Assembly (NCBI GenBank): GCA_021798135.1
Contig: JAJZYI010000081.1
Location: 1 to 12,120 of the forward strand
Reading direction: 5' to 3'
From: Actinomycetes bacterium
GTDB taxonomy: Bacteria; Actinomycetota; Acidimicrobiia; Acidimicrobiales; UBA8190
DNA length: 12,120 nt
Shown piece by piece: positions 6,262 through 12,120 of this stretch. The translations under genes were made by a program, and so were the position numbers. Below the pieces are notes generated by a model. The model ran no database searches. It was not told the origin of the DNA and was given only the letters and a program-made list of their open reading frames with translations. The stretch's first letter is position 1. Every line of letters begins with the position of its first letter.

Positions 6262-6876
6262 TCAGCCCCCGGCCCCGCCCGAGCCGCCGGTGCTGGCCGC
6301 CTCGGCGCCGCCGGTGCTGGCCGCATCGCCCTCGTCCCCCTCGCCGCCCGACGCGCGGCGCAGCACGTCGAGCGCCGCCCATCGCTCGTCGCGCGGCGGC
6401 TCGCAGCTGCACGGCGCCACGTTCCGGTCAGCCCCGCAGGCCGGGCACAGCCCGCGGCAGTCGGGCCGGCACAGCGGCGCCGTCGGCAGCTCCAGGAGCA
6501 CGGCGTCGCGCACCAGGGGCTCCAGGTCCACGACGTCGTCGTCGAGCGGGTAGGTCTCGTCCCCGTCGCCGCCGGGCGTGAACAGCTCGCGCACCGCCAC
6601 GGCCAAGGTGCCCGAGGCAGGGCCCAGGCACCGGCGGCAGGATCCCGACCACGGCGCCCGGACGGTGCCCGTCACCGACACGCCGCCGAAGACTGCCTCC
6701 AGGACCACGTCGGCCTCGACCGGCTCCCCGTCGGGCACGGCGCTGCCGGTCACCGCCAGGCCCTCGACCGCCTCCGTGACGTGGCGCTCCGAGCGCGTCC
6801 CGACCGCGCGCCGCAGGCGCCGGACGTCGACCCGGAAGACCGAGGCGGCACGCGCCGGCGAGCGGCTCGCCGTCAC
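6262..6876 (-). CDS. DUF177/YceD family protein
   Basis: This 204-residue protein belongs to the DUF177 (YceD) family, almost always encoded next to rpmF and linked in the literature to 23S rRNA accumulation. The exact activity is not established. After a short leader, FRVDVRRL (14-21) matches the family N-terminus. An SCRRCL motif (Cys80, Cys83) and the C-terminal signature CRPDCRGLCPACG (Cys136, 140, 144, 147), followed by PCSC (Cys156, 158), are diagnostic and look metal-binding. Residues after about 176 form an acidic Gly/Ala/Ser tail with a duplicated AASTGG. The GTG at 6876 overlaps the preceding gene's TGA by 4 bases (GTGA) and has AGGA 6 bases upstream. No better start exists before the conserved segment. 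Family assignment is firm; function is inferred from context. Confidence 0.92.
   Translation of the reverse strand: MTASRSPARAASVFRVDVRRLRRAVGTRSERHVTEAVEGLAVTGSAVPDGEPVEADVVLEAVFGGVSVTGTVRAPWSGSCRRCLGPASGTLAVAVRELFTPGGDGDETYPLDDDVVDLEPLVRDAVLLELPTAPLCRPDCRGLCPACGADRNVAPCSCEPPRDERWAALDVLRRASGGEGDEGDAASTGGAEAASTGGSGGAGG
6283..6324. repeat. 18-bp direct repeat in the DUF177 gene tail
   Basis: The sequence gccgccggtgctggccgc occurs identically at 6283-6300 and 6307-6324, a 24-bp period equal to eight codons. It encodes the duplicated AASTGG segment of the low-complexity C-terminal tail and probably arose by slippage. Confidence 0.8.
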
Positions 6877-7574
6877 GGGCTGTCCTGGTCGAACGGCGCG
6901 TACGCGCCGTCGACCCCGGCGGCCGTCCCGGCCACGGCCTGCACGGACGCGGGCTCCGCCCGGTCCGCAGCGGGACCGGCGCCGCCCGCGTCCCGCGGCT
7001 CCTGGGCCGACGCGAGCCGCTCGCGGCCGGCGCGCACCGTCCGCATGGTGCGGTCGAGGACGATCTCGAACTTGGCCAGCCTCTGGTCGCAGAAGTCCTC
7101 GGTCTCGTGGCGCAGCCGGCGCGCCTCCTCGCGCGCCTCGGCCACCAGGCGCTTGGCCATCAGGTCGGCCTGGCGGGCGATCTCGGTCCGCTGGACCATC
7201 CGCTCCGCCTGGGCGCGCACCTGATCGAGAAGGGCGTCGGCCTCGCGCTGGCGCTGCTCCATGAACTCCTGGCGCTCGCGCAGCAGCCACCGGGCCTGGC
7301 GGAGCTCGTCGGGCAGGCAGTCGAGCGCCCGCTGGATGACCTCGAGCAGTTCCTCGCGCGGGACCAGCACCGAGGACGACAGCGGGGCGCGCCGTGCCGT
7401 GGCGACCAGCTCGGCGGCCTGGCGCAGCAGGTCCTCGACGCTCTCGGCCCCGGTCCCGGCCCGGCCGGCGGTGGCGGCGCCGGGGCCGTCGAGGACGCCG
7501 TCGGCGAACGGGTCCTCGCCACCTCCGGCGGCGAAGGGGTCGCCCCCGGGACCCTCGTCAGGCCCGCTGCTCAC
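6873..7574 (-). CDS. SepIVA/DivIVA-like coiled-coil protein
   Basis: This 233-residue protein resembles mycobacterial SepIVA (Rv2927c), a DivIVA-like factor of septation and cell-envelope growth, which also sits just before the DUF177 gene. Residues 1-40 are Gly/Asp-rich and disordered. SVLVPREELLEVIQRALDCL (68-87) resembles the SepIVA N-terminal domain, whose VPR...LELI...IP pattern I recall. A charged coiled coil (about 88-170, RQREADALLDQVRAQAERMV) follows. Near the end, FCDQRLAKFEIVLDRTMRTV and RAGRERL match the SepIVA C-terminal block. A disordered tail follows. The coil looks shorter than in mycobacteria. The GTG at 7574 overlaps the coaD stop by 4 bases (GTGA) and has no Shine-Dalgarno, implying coupling. 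Homology is from remembered sequence; an unrelated coiled coil is possible but unlikely given matching position and motifs. Confidence 0.75.
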   Translation of the reverse strand: MSSGPDEGPGGDPFAAGGGEDPFADGVLDGPGAATAGRAGTGAESVEDLLRQAAELVATARRAPLSSSVLVPREELLEVIQRALDCLPDELRQARWLLRERQEFMEQRQREADALLDQVRAQAERMVQRTEIARQADLMAKRLVAEAREEARRLRHETEDFCDQRLAKFEIVLDRTMRTVRAGRERLASAQEPRDAGGAGPAADRAEPASVQAVAGTAAGVDGAYAPFDQDSP

Positions 7575-8050
7575 CGTGGGAACCGTTTGTCCAGGTGCGC
7601 GACGACCGCCTTGGGCACGAAGGCGGACACGTCCCCGCCGTAGCGGGCCACCTCGCGCAGCAGGCGCGACGCGATGAACGAGAAGTCCGAGCTCGTGGGG
7701 ATGAACAGCGTCTCCACGCCCGAGAGCTGGCGGTTCATCTGGGCCATCTGGAGCTCGTTCTCGAAGTCCGAGACGGCGCGCAGCCCCTTCACGATGGCCG
7801 TCGCCCCGACGTCCCGGGCCACGGCGACCACCAGCTTCGACACCGAGACGATGCGGACGTTCGAGAGGTGCGCGACCGCCTCCGTCAGCATCTCCTCGCG
7901 TTCCGCCGCGCTGAAGAGCGGCTCCGCCTTCTGGGGGTTGCGCAGCGCCGCCACCACGACCTCGTCGAACAGGCGGCCGGCGCGCTCGACGACCTCGAGG
8001 TGCCCGTTGTGGAAGGGGTCGAACGACCCCGGGAACAGTGCGACGCTCAA
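7571..8050 (-). CDS. coaD: Phosphopantetheine adenylyltransferase
   Basis: CoaD transfers AMP from ATP to 4'-phosphopantetheine, the penultimate step of coenzyme A synthesis. CoA then supplies the prosthetic arm of ACP, encoded further down the cluster. The 159-residue length is typical. The nucleotidyltransferase motif is LFPGSFDPFHNGHLE (5-19), with His14 and His17 of the HxGH signature. The segments GLRAVSDFENELQMAQMNRQ, VETLFIPTSSDFSFIASRLL and VARYGGDVSAFVP are all characteristic. The start is a TTG at 8050: it restores the exact family N-terminus, has a strong purine-rich ribosome-binding site (8056-8065) 5 bases upstream, and overlaps the rsmD TGA as TTGA. A much longer open frame runs upstream in the same phase through rsmD and recG, but it is antisense-like noise and no part of this gene. 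Confidence 0.97.
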   Translation of the reverse strand: MSVALFPGSFDPFHNGHLEVVERAGRLFDEVVVAALRNPQKAEPLFSAAEREEMLTEAVAHLSNVRIVSVSKLVVAVARDVGATAIVKGLRAVSDFENELQMAQMNRQLSGVETLFIPTSSDFSFIASRLLREVARYGGDVSAFVPKAVVAHLDKRFPR

Positions 8051-8691
8051 CCGTTTCCTCCCTCCGGGGCCCCCTGCGTGCGGCCGCCCCCCGCCGGTCG
8101 CGCCTCGACCGTCCCCGGTCCCGCGGGGCCGGGGCGACCTGCCGAGCCCGGAGACCGCCGGCGGACGACCACGGTCACGAGCGTACCGCCGTACCGCTTC
8201 CGCTTGAGGACATCCCAGGGCTCGGGCGGCGCCAGCGGCCGGTCGCTCTCCAGCACCGCCGTCGTGGCGTGGAGCCGGCCGAGGAGCGCGTCCCACTCGT
8301 CGAAGGCGTAGGGCGGGTCGCAGAACGCCAGGTCGAAGGCCCGCCCGGCGCCCGGCCCGGCGAGCCAGGCGAGCGCGTCGGCCCTCGCGACCTCGACCTG
8401 CCCGCCGGCCAGGCCGAGCGCGGCCAGGTTGGCCGACACGACGGCCACCGCCCGGCGGTCCCGCTCCACGAAGACCGCCGACGCCGCCCCGCGTGACAGC
8501 GCCTCGATCCCGAGCGCGCCCGAGCCGGCGAACAGGTCGAGGACGCTGGCCCCGGCCAGCCCGCCGGGCCCGAGCGCGCTGCCGAGCACGTCGAACATCG
8601 CCTCGCGCACCCGGTCGGACGTCGGCCGGGTGCCGTCCCCGTGCGGCGCCCGCAGGGCGCGGCCTCGGCAGGTCCCGCCGATCACGCGCAC
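8047..8691 (-). CDS. rsmD: 16S rRNA (guanine(966)-N2)-methyltransferase RsmD
   Basis: RsmD methylates the N2 of G966 in 16S rRNA on the assembling small subunit, using S-adenosylmethionine. The 214-residue product begins MRVIGGTCRGRAL. RPTSDRVREAMFDVL (22-36) is the RsmD substrate-side signature. The SAM-binding motif I, VLDLFAGSGALGIEALSRGA, covers 50-69, and the catalytic DPPY of N-methyltransferases is at 125-128. The fold ends near residue 178; the last 35 residues are a Gly/Pro/Arg-rich tail beyond the usual family length (about 180-190). The start is a GTG at 8691, 36 bases after recG; a second in-frame GTG two codons later would trim the conserved start. Its TGA overlaps the coaD TTG. 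The rsmD-coaD pairing is widely conserved. Confidence 0.95.
   Translation of the reverse strand: MRVIGGTCRGRALRAPHGDGTRPTSDRVREAMFDVLGSALGPGGLAGASVLDLFAGSGALGIEALSRGAASAVFVERDRRAVAVVSANLAALGLAGGQVEVARADALAWLAGPGAGRAFDLAFCDPPYAFDEWDALLGRLHATTAVLESDRPLAPPEPWDVLKRKRYGGTLVTVVVRRRSPGSAGRPGPAGPGTVEARPAGGGRTQGAPEGGNG
8056..8065 (-). promoter_or_regulatory. Ribosome-binding site supporting the coaD TTG start
   Basis: GGAGGGAGGA on the minus strand ends 5 bases before the TTG at 8050. It is the strongest Shine-Dalgarno match seen in the window and justifies the rare TTG start. Confidence 0.7.
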
Positions 8692-8727
8692 CGGACCACG
8701 GTACCCCCCGCGCCGGCGGCGACCGGC

Positions 8728-10923
8728 TCAGCTCTTCGCCAGGAACTCCGCCGCCGCCTCGCCGAGGAACAGGTCGACCTCCTCGGCGAGCAGCTCCTGG
8801 CGCTCGAGCTCCGGGTCGTCGCCGAGCAGCGCCGCCGCCACCTCCCGCGCCTGCGCCACGAGGCGCCGGTGCCGGCGACGCAGCGAGGCCAGCTTCAGGT
8901 CGCTGCGGCCCTGCTGCCGGGTGCCGAGCAGGGTCCCCTCGCCGCGCAGCTCCAGGTCCACCTCGGCGAGGGCGAAGCCGTCCGTCGTCGCCACCAGCGC
9001 CTGCAGGCGCTCCGCCACCTCGGGCGCGTCGCTGCGGTCGAGCAGGTAGCACCACGACGCCAGGTCGGACCGGCCGACCCGGCCGCGCAGCTGGTGCAGC
9101 TGCGCGATGCCGAAGCGCCCGGCGTCCTCGACGACCATCACGGTGGCCTCGGCGACGTCGACCCCGACCTCGACGACGGTGGTGGCCACCAGCACCGGCA
9201 CGTCGCCGCTGCGGAACCGGGCCATCACCGCCTCCTTCTCCGCCGCCGGCAGCTGGCCGTGGAGCAGCCCGAGCGGGATCCCCGCCAGGACCTCGGCGGC
9301 GAGCCGCTCCAGCTCGTCCGTGGCGGCCCGCGCCTCGACCCGCCCGGAGCCCTCGACCAGCGGGCACACCACGTACGCCCGCCTTCCCGCCGCCACCTGG
9401 GAGCGGACCCGCTCCCACGCCGCGTCCTCGTCGTCGGGCGTCCGGGCCCAGACCGTCGTCACCGGCGACCGGCCGGCCGGCAGCTCGTCGAGCTCCGTGA
9501 CGTCGAGGTCCCCGAGCACCGTCATGGCAGCCGTGCGCGGGATCGGGGTCGCCGTCATGACCAGCAGGTCGGGCGTGGGGCCGCCCGCCGACGCCGCCCG
9601 GGACCGCAGCTCGGCACGCTGCTCCACGCCGAAGCGGTGCTGCTCGTCGATGACCACGACGCCCAGGTCGGCGAAGCGCACGTCCTCGGTGAGCAGCGCG
9701 TGGGTCCCGACCACGACGTCGACGGCGCCCGCCGAGATACCGTCGACGACCCGCCGCCGCGCGGCGGCAGGCACCCGCCCGGTGAGCAGCTCCACCCGCA
9801 GCGACCGCTTCCCGCCGAGCGCGCCGGGGTCCGGGACCTCCAGGCCGTCGAGGGCCTTGCGCAGGCTGCCGTGGTGCTGCTCGGCCACCACCTCCGTGGG
9901 CGCCATCATGGCCGCCTGGTGCCCCCCCTGCACCGAGACCAGCATCGCCGCCGCCGCCACCACCGTCTTGCCGGACCCGACGTCGCCCTGGAGCAGGCGG
10001 TGCATGGGCCGCGAGCCGGCCATGTCCTCGCGGATGTCCCGGAGAGCCCGGCGCTGGGCCCCCGTCAACGCGAACGGCAGCCGCTCGGTGAACGCCCGGA
10101 CCAGGTCGGCGGTCCCCGGCGGCGGGTCGGCCACGTGGCGCACCCCCGCGGCGTCGCGCTCGAACGCCGCCCGCCGCCGCTGCACGTCCACCTGCAGGCG
10201 CAGCAGCTCGTCGAAGGCGAGGCGGCGCCGGGCCGGCTCCCAGTCGTCGGGCGCCGCCGGGCGGTGGACCGCCCCGAACGCCGCTGTCCGGTCGACGAGG
10301 CCCAGGCGAGCGCGCCACGCCTCGGGCAGCGGGTCGGCGAACGGCCCGGCCCGGCGCAGCGCCTCCCCGACCAGCTCGGCGATCTCCCAGCTGGCGATGC
10401 CGGCGCGCTCGGACGCCGGGTACAGGGGGACGATCCGGCCGGCGCGCTCCCCGACCAGGTCCACCTGCGGGTTGGTCATCTGGCGGCGGCCGCCGAAGGT
10501 GTCGAGCCTGCCGTAGAAGAGCGCCCGGGCCCCGACGGGCAGCTGGCGGGCCCGGAACGGCTGGTTGAAGAACGTGACGCGCAGGCGGTCGGGCCCGTCG
10601 GCCACGGCCAGCTCCACGCGTGCCCGGCCGCCCCGGCGCCCGCCGGGGCCGCCCACCACCCGGCACTCCGCGACGTCCCCCACGATCCACGCCGTGTCGC
10701 CGACGGCCAGCTCGGCCAGCCGGGCGCGGCGCGTCTGGTCGAGGTACCGGTGCGGGTAGTGCGTCAGCAGGTCCAGGACGCTGCGGATGCCGAGCGCCGC
10801 CAGGGCGTCGCGCCGCGCCGGGCCCACCCGGCGCAGCTCTCCGACGTCGATGCCGGCCAGCTGCCGCAGGCGGCGGCCTCCGGGCGGGCCGGGCGCCGGC
10901 CCGCACTCGACCTCGGTCCTCAC
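8728..10923 (-). CDS. recG: ATP-dependent DNA helicase RecG
   Basis: RecG remodels stalled replication forks and branched recombination intermediates. The 731-residue length is normal. The N-terminal wedge/OB region includes LLTHYPHRYLDQ and a following beta-rich segment. Helicase motif I is GDVGSGKT (313-320). Motif II is DEQHRFG (426-432), the DEQH-type box of RecG. MTATPIPRT (456-464) is motif III, and HQLRGRVGR (610-618) is motif VI. The C-terminal region after about 675, rich in Arg and Leu, corresponds to the RecG-specific translocation domain. I chose the GTG at 10923, which overlaps the upstream DAK2-protein stop as GTGA. An open frame extends 28 codons further up, but that stretch is antisense-like sequence inside the upstream gene. 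No ribosome-binding site is seen, in keeping with coupling. Confidence 0.97.
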   Translation of the reverse strand: MRTEVECGPAPGPPGGRRLRQLAGIDVGELRRVGPARRDALAALGIRSVLDLLTHYPHRYLDQTRRARLAELAVGDTAWIVGDVAECRVVGGPGGRRGGRARVELAVADGPDRLRVTFFNQPFRARQLPVGARALFYGRLDTFGGRRQMTNPQVDLVGERAGRIVPLYPASERAGIASWEIAELVGEALRRAGPFADPLPEAWRARLGLVDRTAAFGAVHRPAAPDDWEPARRRLAFDELLRLQVDVQRRRAAFERDAAGVRHVADPPPGTADLVRAFTERLPFALTGAQRRALRDIREDMAGSRPMHRLLQGDVGSGKTVVAAAAMLVSVQGGHQAAMMAPTEVVAEQHHGSLRKALDGLEVPDPGALGGKRSLRVELLTGRVPAAARRRVVDGISAGAVDVVVGTHALLTEDVRFADLGVVVIDEQHRFGVEQRAELRSRAASAGGPTPDLLVMTATPIPRTAAMTVLGDLDVTELDELPAGRSPVTTVWARTPDDEDAAWERVRSQVAAGRRAYVVCPLVEGSGRVEARAATDELERLAAEVLAGIPLGLLHGQLPAAEKEAVMARFRSGDVPVLVATTVVEVGVDVAEATVMVVEDAGRFGIAQLHQLRGRVGRSDLASWCYLLDRSDAPEVAERLQALVATTDGFALAEVDLELRGEGTLLGTRQQGRSDLKLASLRRRHRRLVAQAREVAAALLGDDPELERQELLAEEVDLFLGEAAAEFLAKS

Positions 10924-12120
10924 TCGATGCTGATCAGGTAGGGGTAGAGCGGCTGGCCACCGTGGTGCACCTCCACCGTGACGTCTGGCCGCTGCTCCGA
11001 CAGCCATTCGGTCACCCGCCGGGTGTCCGCCGCGGTCGACCCGTCGCCCTCGATCAGGGTGACCAGCTCGTGCCCGCTCTGCAGCAGCTTGGCCACCAGG
11101 GCGCAGGTGGCCTCGGCCAGGGTGGTGCCGACGACCTCGATCCCCTGGCGCGACAGCCCCATCCAGTCCCCGGCGCGAAGCGGGCCGTCGGGACCCTCGG
11201 CGTCGCGCACCGCCCGCACGACCTCGCCGGCGACCACCCGGCGCGCCGACTCGGCCATCATGGCCGCGTTGTCGTCGGCGCTCGCCTCGGGGTCGTACTC
11301 GAGCAGGCAGGCGAACCCCTCCACGATGGAACCGGTCGGCACCACCCGCACGGGCCGGCTCGCCAGCTCACCCACCTGCAGGGCGACCGGCCGGATGTTG
11401 TCGTTGTTCGGCAGGATCACCACCTCGGGCGAGGGCTGGGCCTCCACCACCTTCAGGATCTGCGCCGTGGAGGGGTTCATCGACTGTCCCCCGGGCACGA
11501 AGTGGTGGACGCCCAGGGACCGGAAGATCCGGGCGATGCCCTCGCCGTTGGCGACGGCGACCACCGCCGTGCGCGGCGGCGGCCCGGGCGGCTCCTCGGC
11601 CACCGCATGTGCCGCGCCCTCGCGGACCCACCGGACCTCCTCGACCTGCTCGCGCAGGTCGGTGACCCGGATGTCCCGCGGCCGCCCGGCGTCGAGCGCC
11701 GCCTCGATCGCCGGACCGACGTCGTCGGTGTGGATGTGGCAGTTCCACAGCCCGTCCCCGCCGACGACCACGATCGAGTCCCCCAGCCCCGCCCAGACCT
11801 CCTTGAACGCCGGCATGGTGGCGTCGTCCGCCTCGAGCAGGTACATGACCTCGTAGCGCAGCTCGTCGATCCCGCCGTCCGGGCCCGCCACGCCCTCACC
11901 GGTCGCCAGCGCCACGGCGTCCTCGCCGACGACCGCGTGGAGCGCCCGAGGCGGCACGCCGACGGGACGCCCGTCGACCACGTGCAGCACGGCGTCGAGC
12001 AGGACCACCAGCCCGGCACCGCCGGCGTCGACCACGCCCGCCCGCGCCAGCACGGGCAGCTGCCGGGGGGTCCGCTCCAGCGCCTCGGCAGCGGCCGAGC
12101 GGGCCGCCACGGCCACGTCG
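10920..12120 (-). CDS. DAK2-domain protein, FakA/YloV-like fatty acid kinase subunit (5' end outside window)
   Basis: The last 399 residues are present; full proteins are about 530-560, so the nucleotide-binding part of the DAK2 domain is missing at the right edge. The visible DAK2 end is LPVLARAGVVDAGGAGLVVL. The middle domain carries GDSIVVVGGDGLWNCHIHTDD, whose HIHTD matches the paired-histidine motif of FakA. The C-terminal domain shows GGQSMNPSTAQIL, VVILPNNDNI and ends near GGQPLYPYLISIE, all typical of YloV/FakA. In FakA, the kinase phosphorylates fatty acids held by FakB to make acyl-phosphate. No FakB is in the window, so the fatty-acid role is inferred. The Cys of the family's YCTEF segment appears replaced (YEVMYL, around 11840-11860). 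DAK2 genes beside recG are also known in Mycobacterium (Rv2974c/Rv2975c next to Rv2973c). It overlaps recG by 4 bases. Confidence 0.92.
   Translation of the reverse strand, partial: DVAVAARSAAAEALERTPRQLPVLARAGVVDAGGAGLVVLLDAVLHVVDGRPVGVPPRALHAVVGEDAVALATGEGVAGPDGGIDELRYEVMYLLEADDATMPAFKEVWAGLGDSIVVVGGDGLWNCHIHTDDVGPAIEAALDAGRPRDIRVTDLREQVEEVRWVREGAAHAVAEEPPGPPPRTAVVAVANGEGIARIFRSLGVHHFVPGGQSMNPSTAQILKVVEAQPSPEVVILPNNDNIRPVALQVGELASRPVRVVPTGSIVEGFACLLEYDPEASADDNAAMMAESARRVVAGEVVRAVRDAEGPDGPLRAGDWMGLSRQGIEVVGTTLAEATCALVAKLLQSGHELVTLIEGDGSTAADTRRVTEWLSEQRPDVTVEVHHGGQPLYPYLISIE

Noticed and set aside
4037..6553. 838-codon plus-strand open frame across rnc, acpP, plsX, rpmF and the DUF177 gene
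   Set aside because: It crosses five minus-strand genes and the intergenic repeat, has no recognisable domain, and changes composition at each gene boundary.
7571..10906. 1,111-codon minus-strand open frame that ends as coaD
   Set aside because: Only the last 159 codons are CoaD. The rest reads recG and rsmD out of phase, giving Arg/Gly-rich noise. A TTG start with a strong ribosome-binding site marks the true beginning.
8641..10941. 766-codon plus-strand open frame opposite recG
   Set aside because: Its phase opposes the recG codons and its His/Arg/Gly-rich product shows no motif; recG is unmistakable.
1..12120. Mobile element, defence system, secretion or biosynthetic gene cluster
   Set aside because: No transposase, integrase, toxin-antitoxin, nuclease-effector or synthase-like protein was found in any frame that looked coding. 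All real genes are conserved core functions on one strand.
1..12120. tRNA or rRNA genes
   Set aside because: No cloverleaf-like sequence with a TTCGA-type arm and CCA-proximal stem was seen in the few intergenic gaps, and the coding genes leave no room elsewhere.

Overview
The window comes from a very GC-rich bacterial chromosome. TpA dinucleotides are so rare that a 429-base intergenic stretch contains only one. GTG and TTG starts are common. Gene content and order resemble two Mycobacterium segments (DAK2-recG-rsmD-coaD, and SepIVA-like-DUF177-rnc-mutM-smc), here fused and interleaved with rpmF-plsX-acpP. This points to Actinomycetota, perhaps a deep lineage such as Acidimicrobiia; the phylum is an inference from order and composition, and the class is a guess.

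Every gene I can support lies on the minus strand, so the window reads from high to low coordinates. The order is: DAK2/FakA-like protein (cut at the right edge), recG, rsmD, coaD, a SepIVA/DivIVA-like coiled-coil gene, a DUF177/YceD gene, rpmF, plsX, acpP, rnc, mutM and smc (cut at the left edge). Packing is tight. Four junctions are 4-base GTGA/TTGA stop-start overlaps, rnc/mutM overlap by 8 bases, and plsX starts 1 base after rpmF stops. The only gap over 300 bases lies between plsX and acpP (4577-5005). It holds a GC-rich stem-loop just after plsX, an 18-bp tandem repeat and one weak promoter candidate.

Functionally this is a housekeeping cluster. It covers acyl-phosphate and phospholipid precursor supply (DAK2 protein, PlsX, ACP), coenzyme A synthesis (CoaD, which feeds the phosphopantetheine arm of ACP), ribosome and rRNA maturation (RsmD, DUF177, L32, RNase III), DNA repair and recombination (RecG, MutM), and chromosome organisation and division (SMC, SepIVA-like).

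I looked for an undescribed system and found none. There is no CRISPR array, mobile element, toxin pair or defence island. The many very long open frames on the plus strand and in other minus frames are by-products of GC-rich codon usage opposite real genes. The points worth a second look are start-site corrections (mutM, acpP, coaD, recG), the small rpmF gene, a possible leaderless start for smc, an Asn at a metal-ligand position of RNase III, the plsX-acpP intergenic repeat, and the clustering of acyl-phosphate enzymes.
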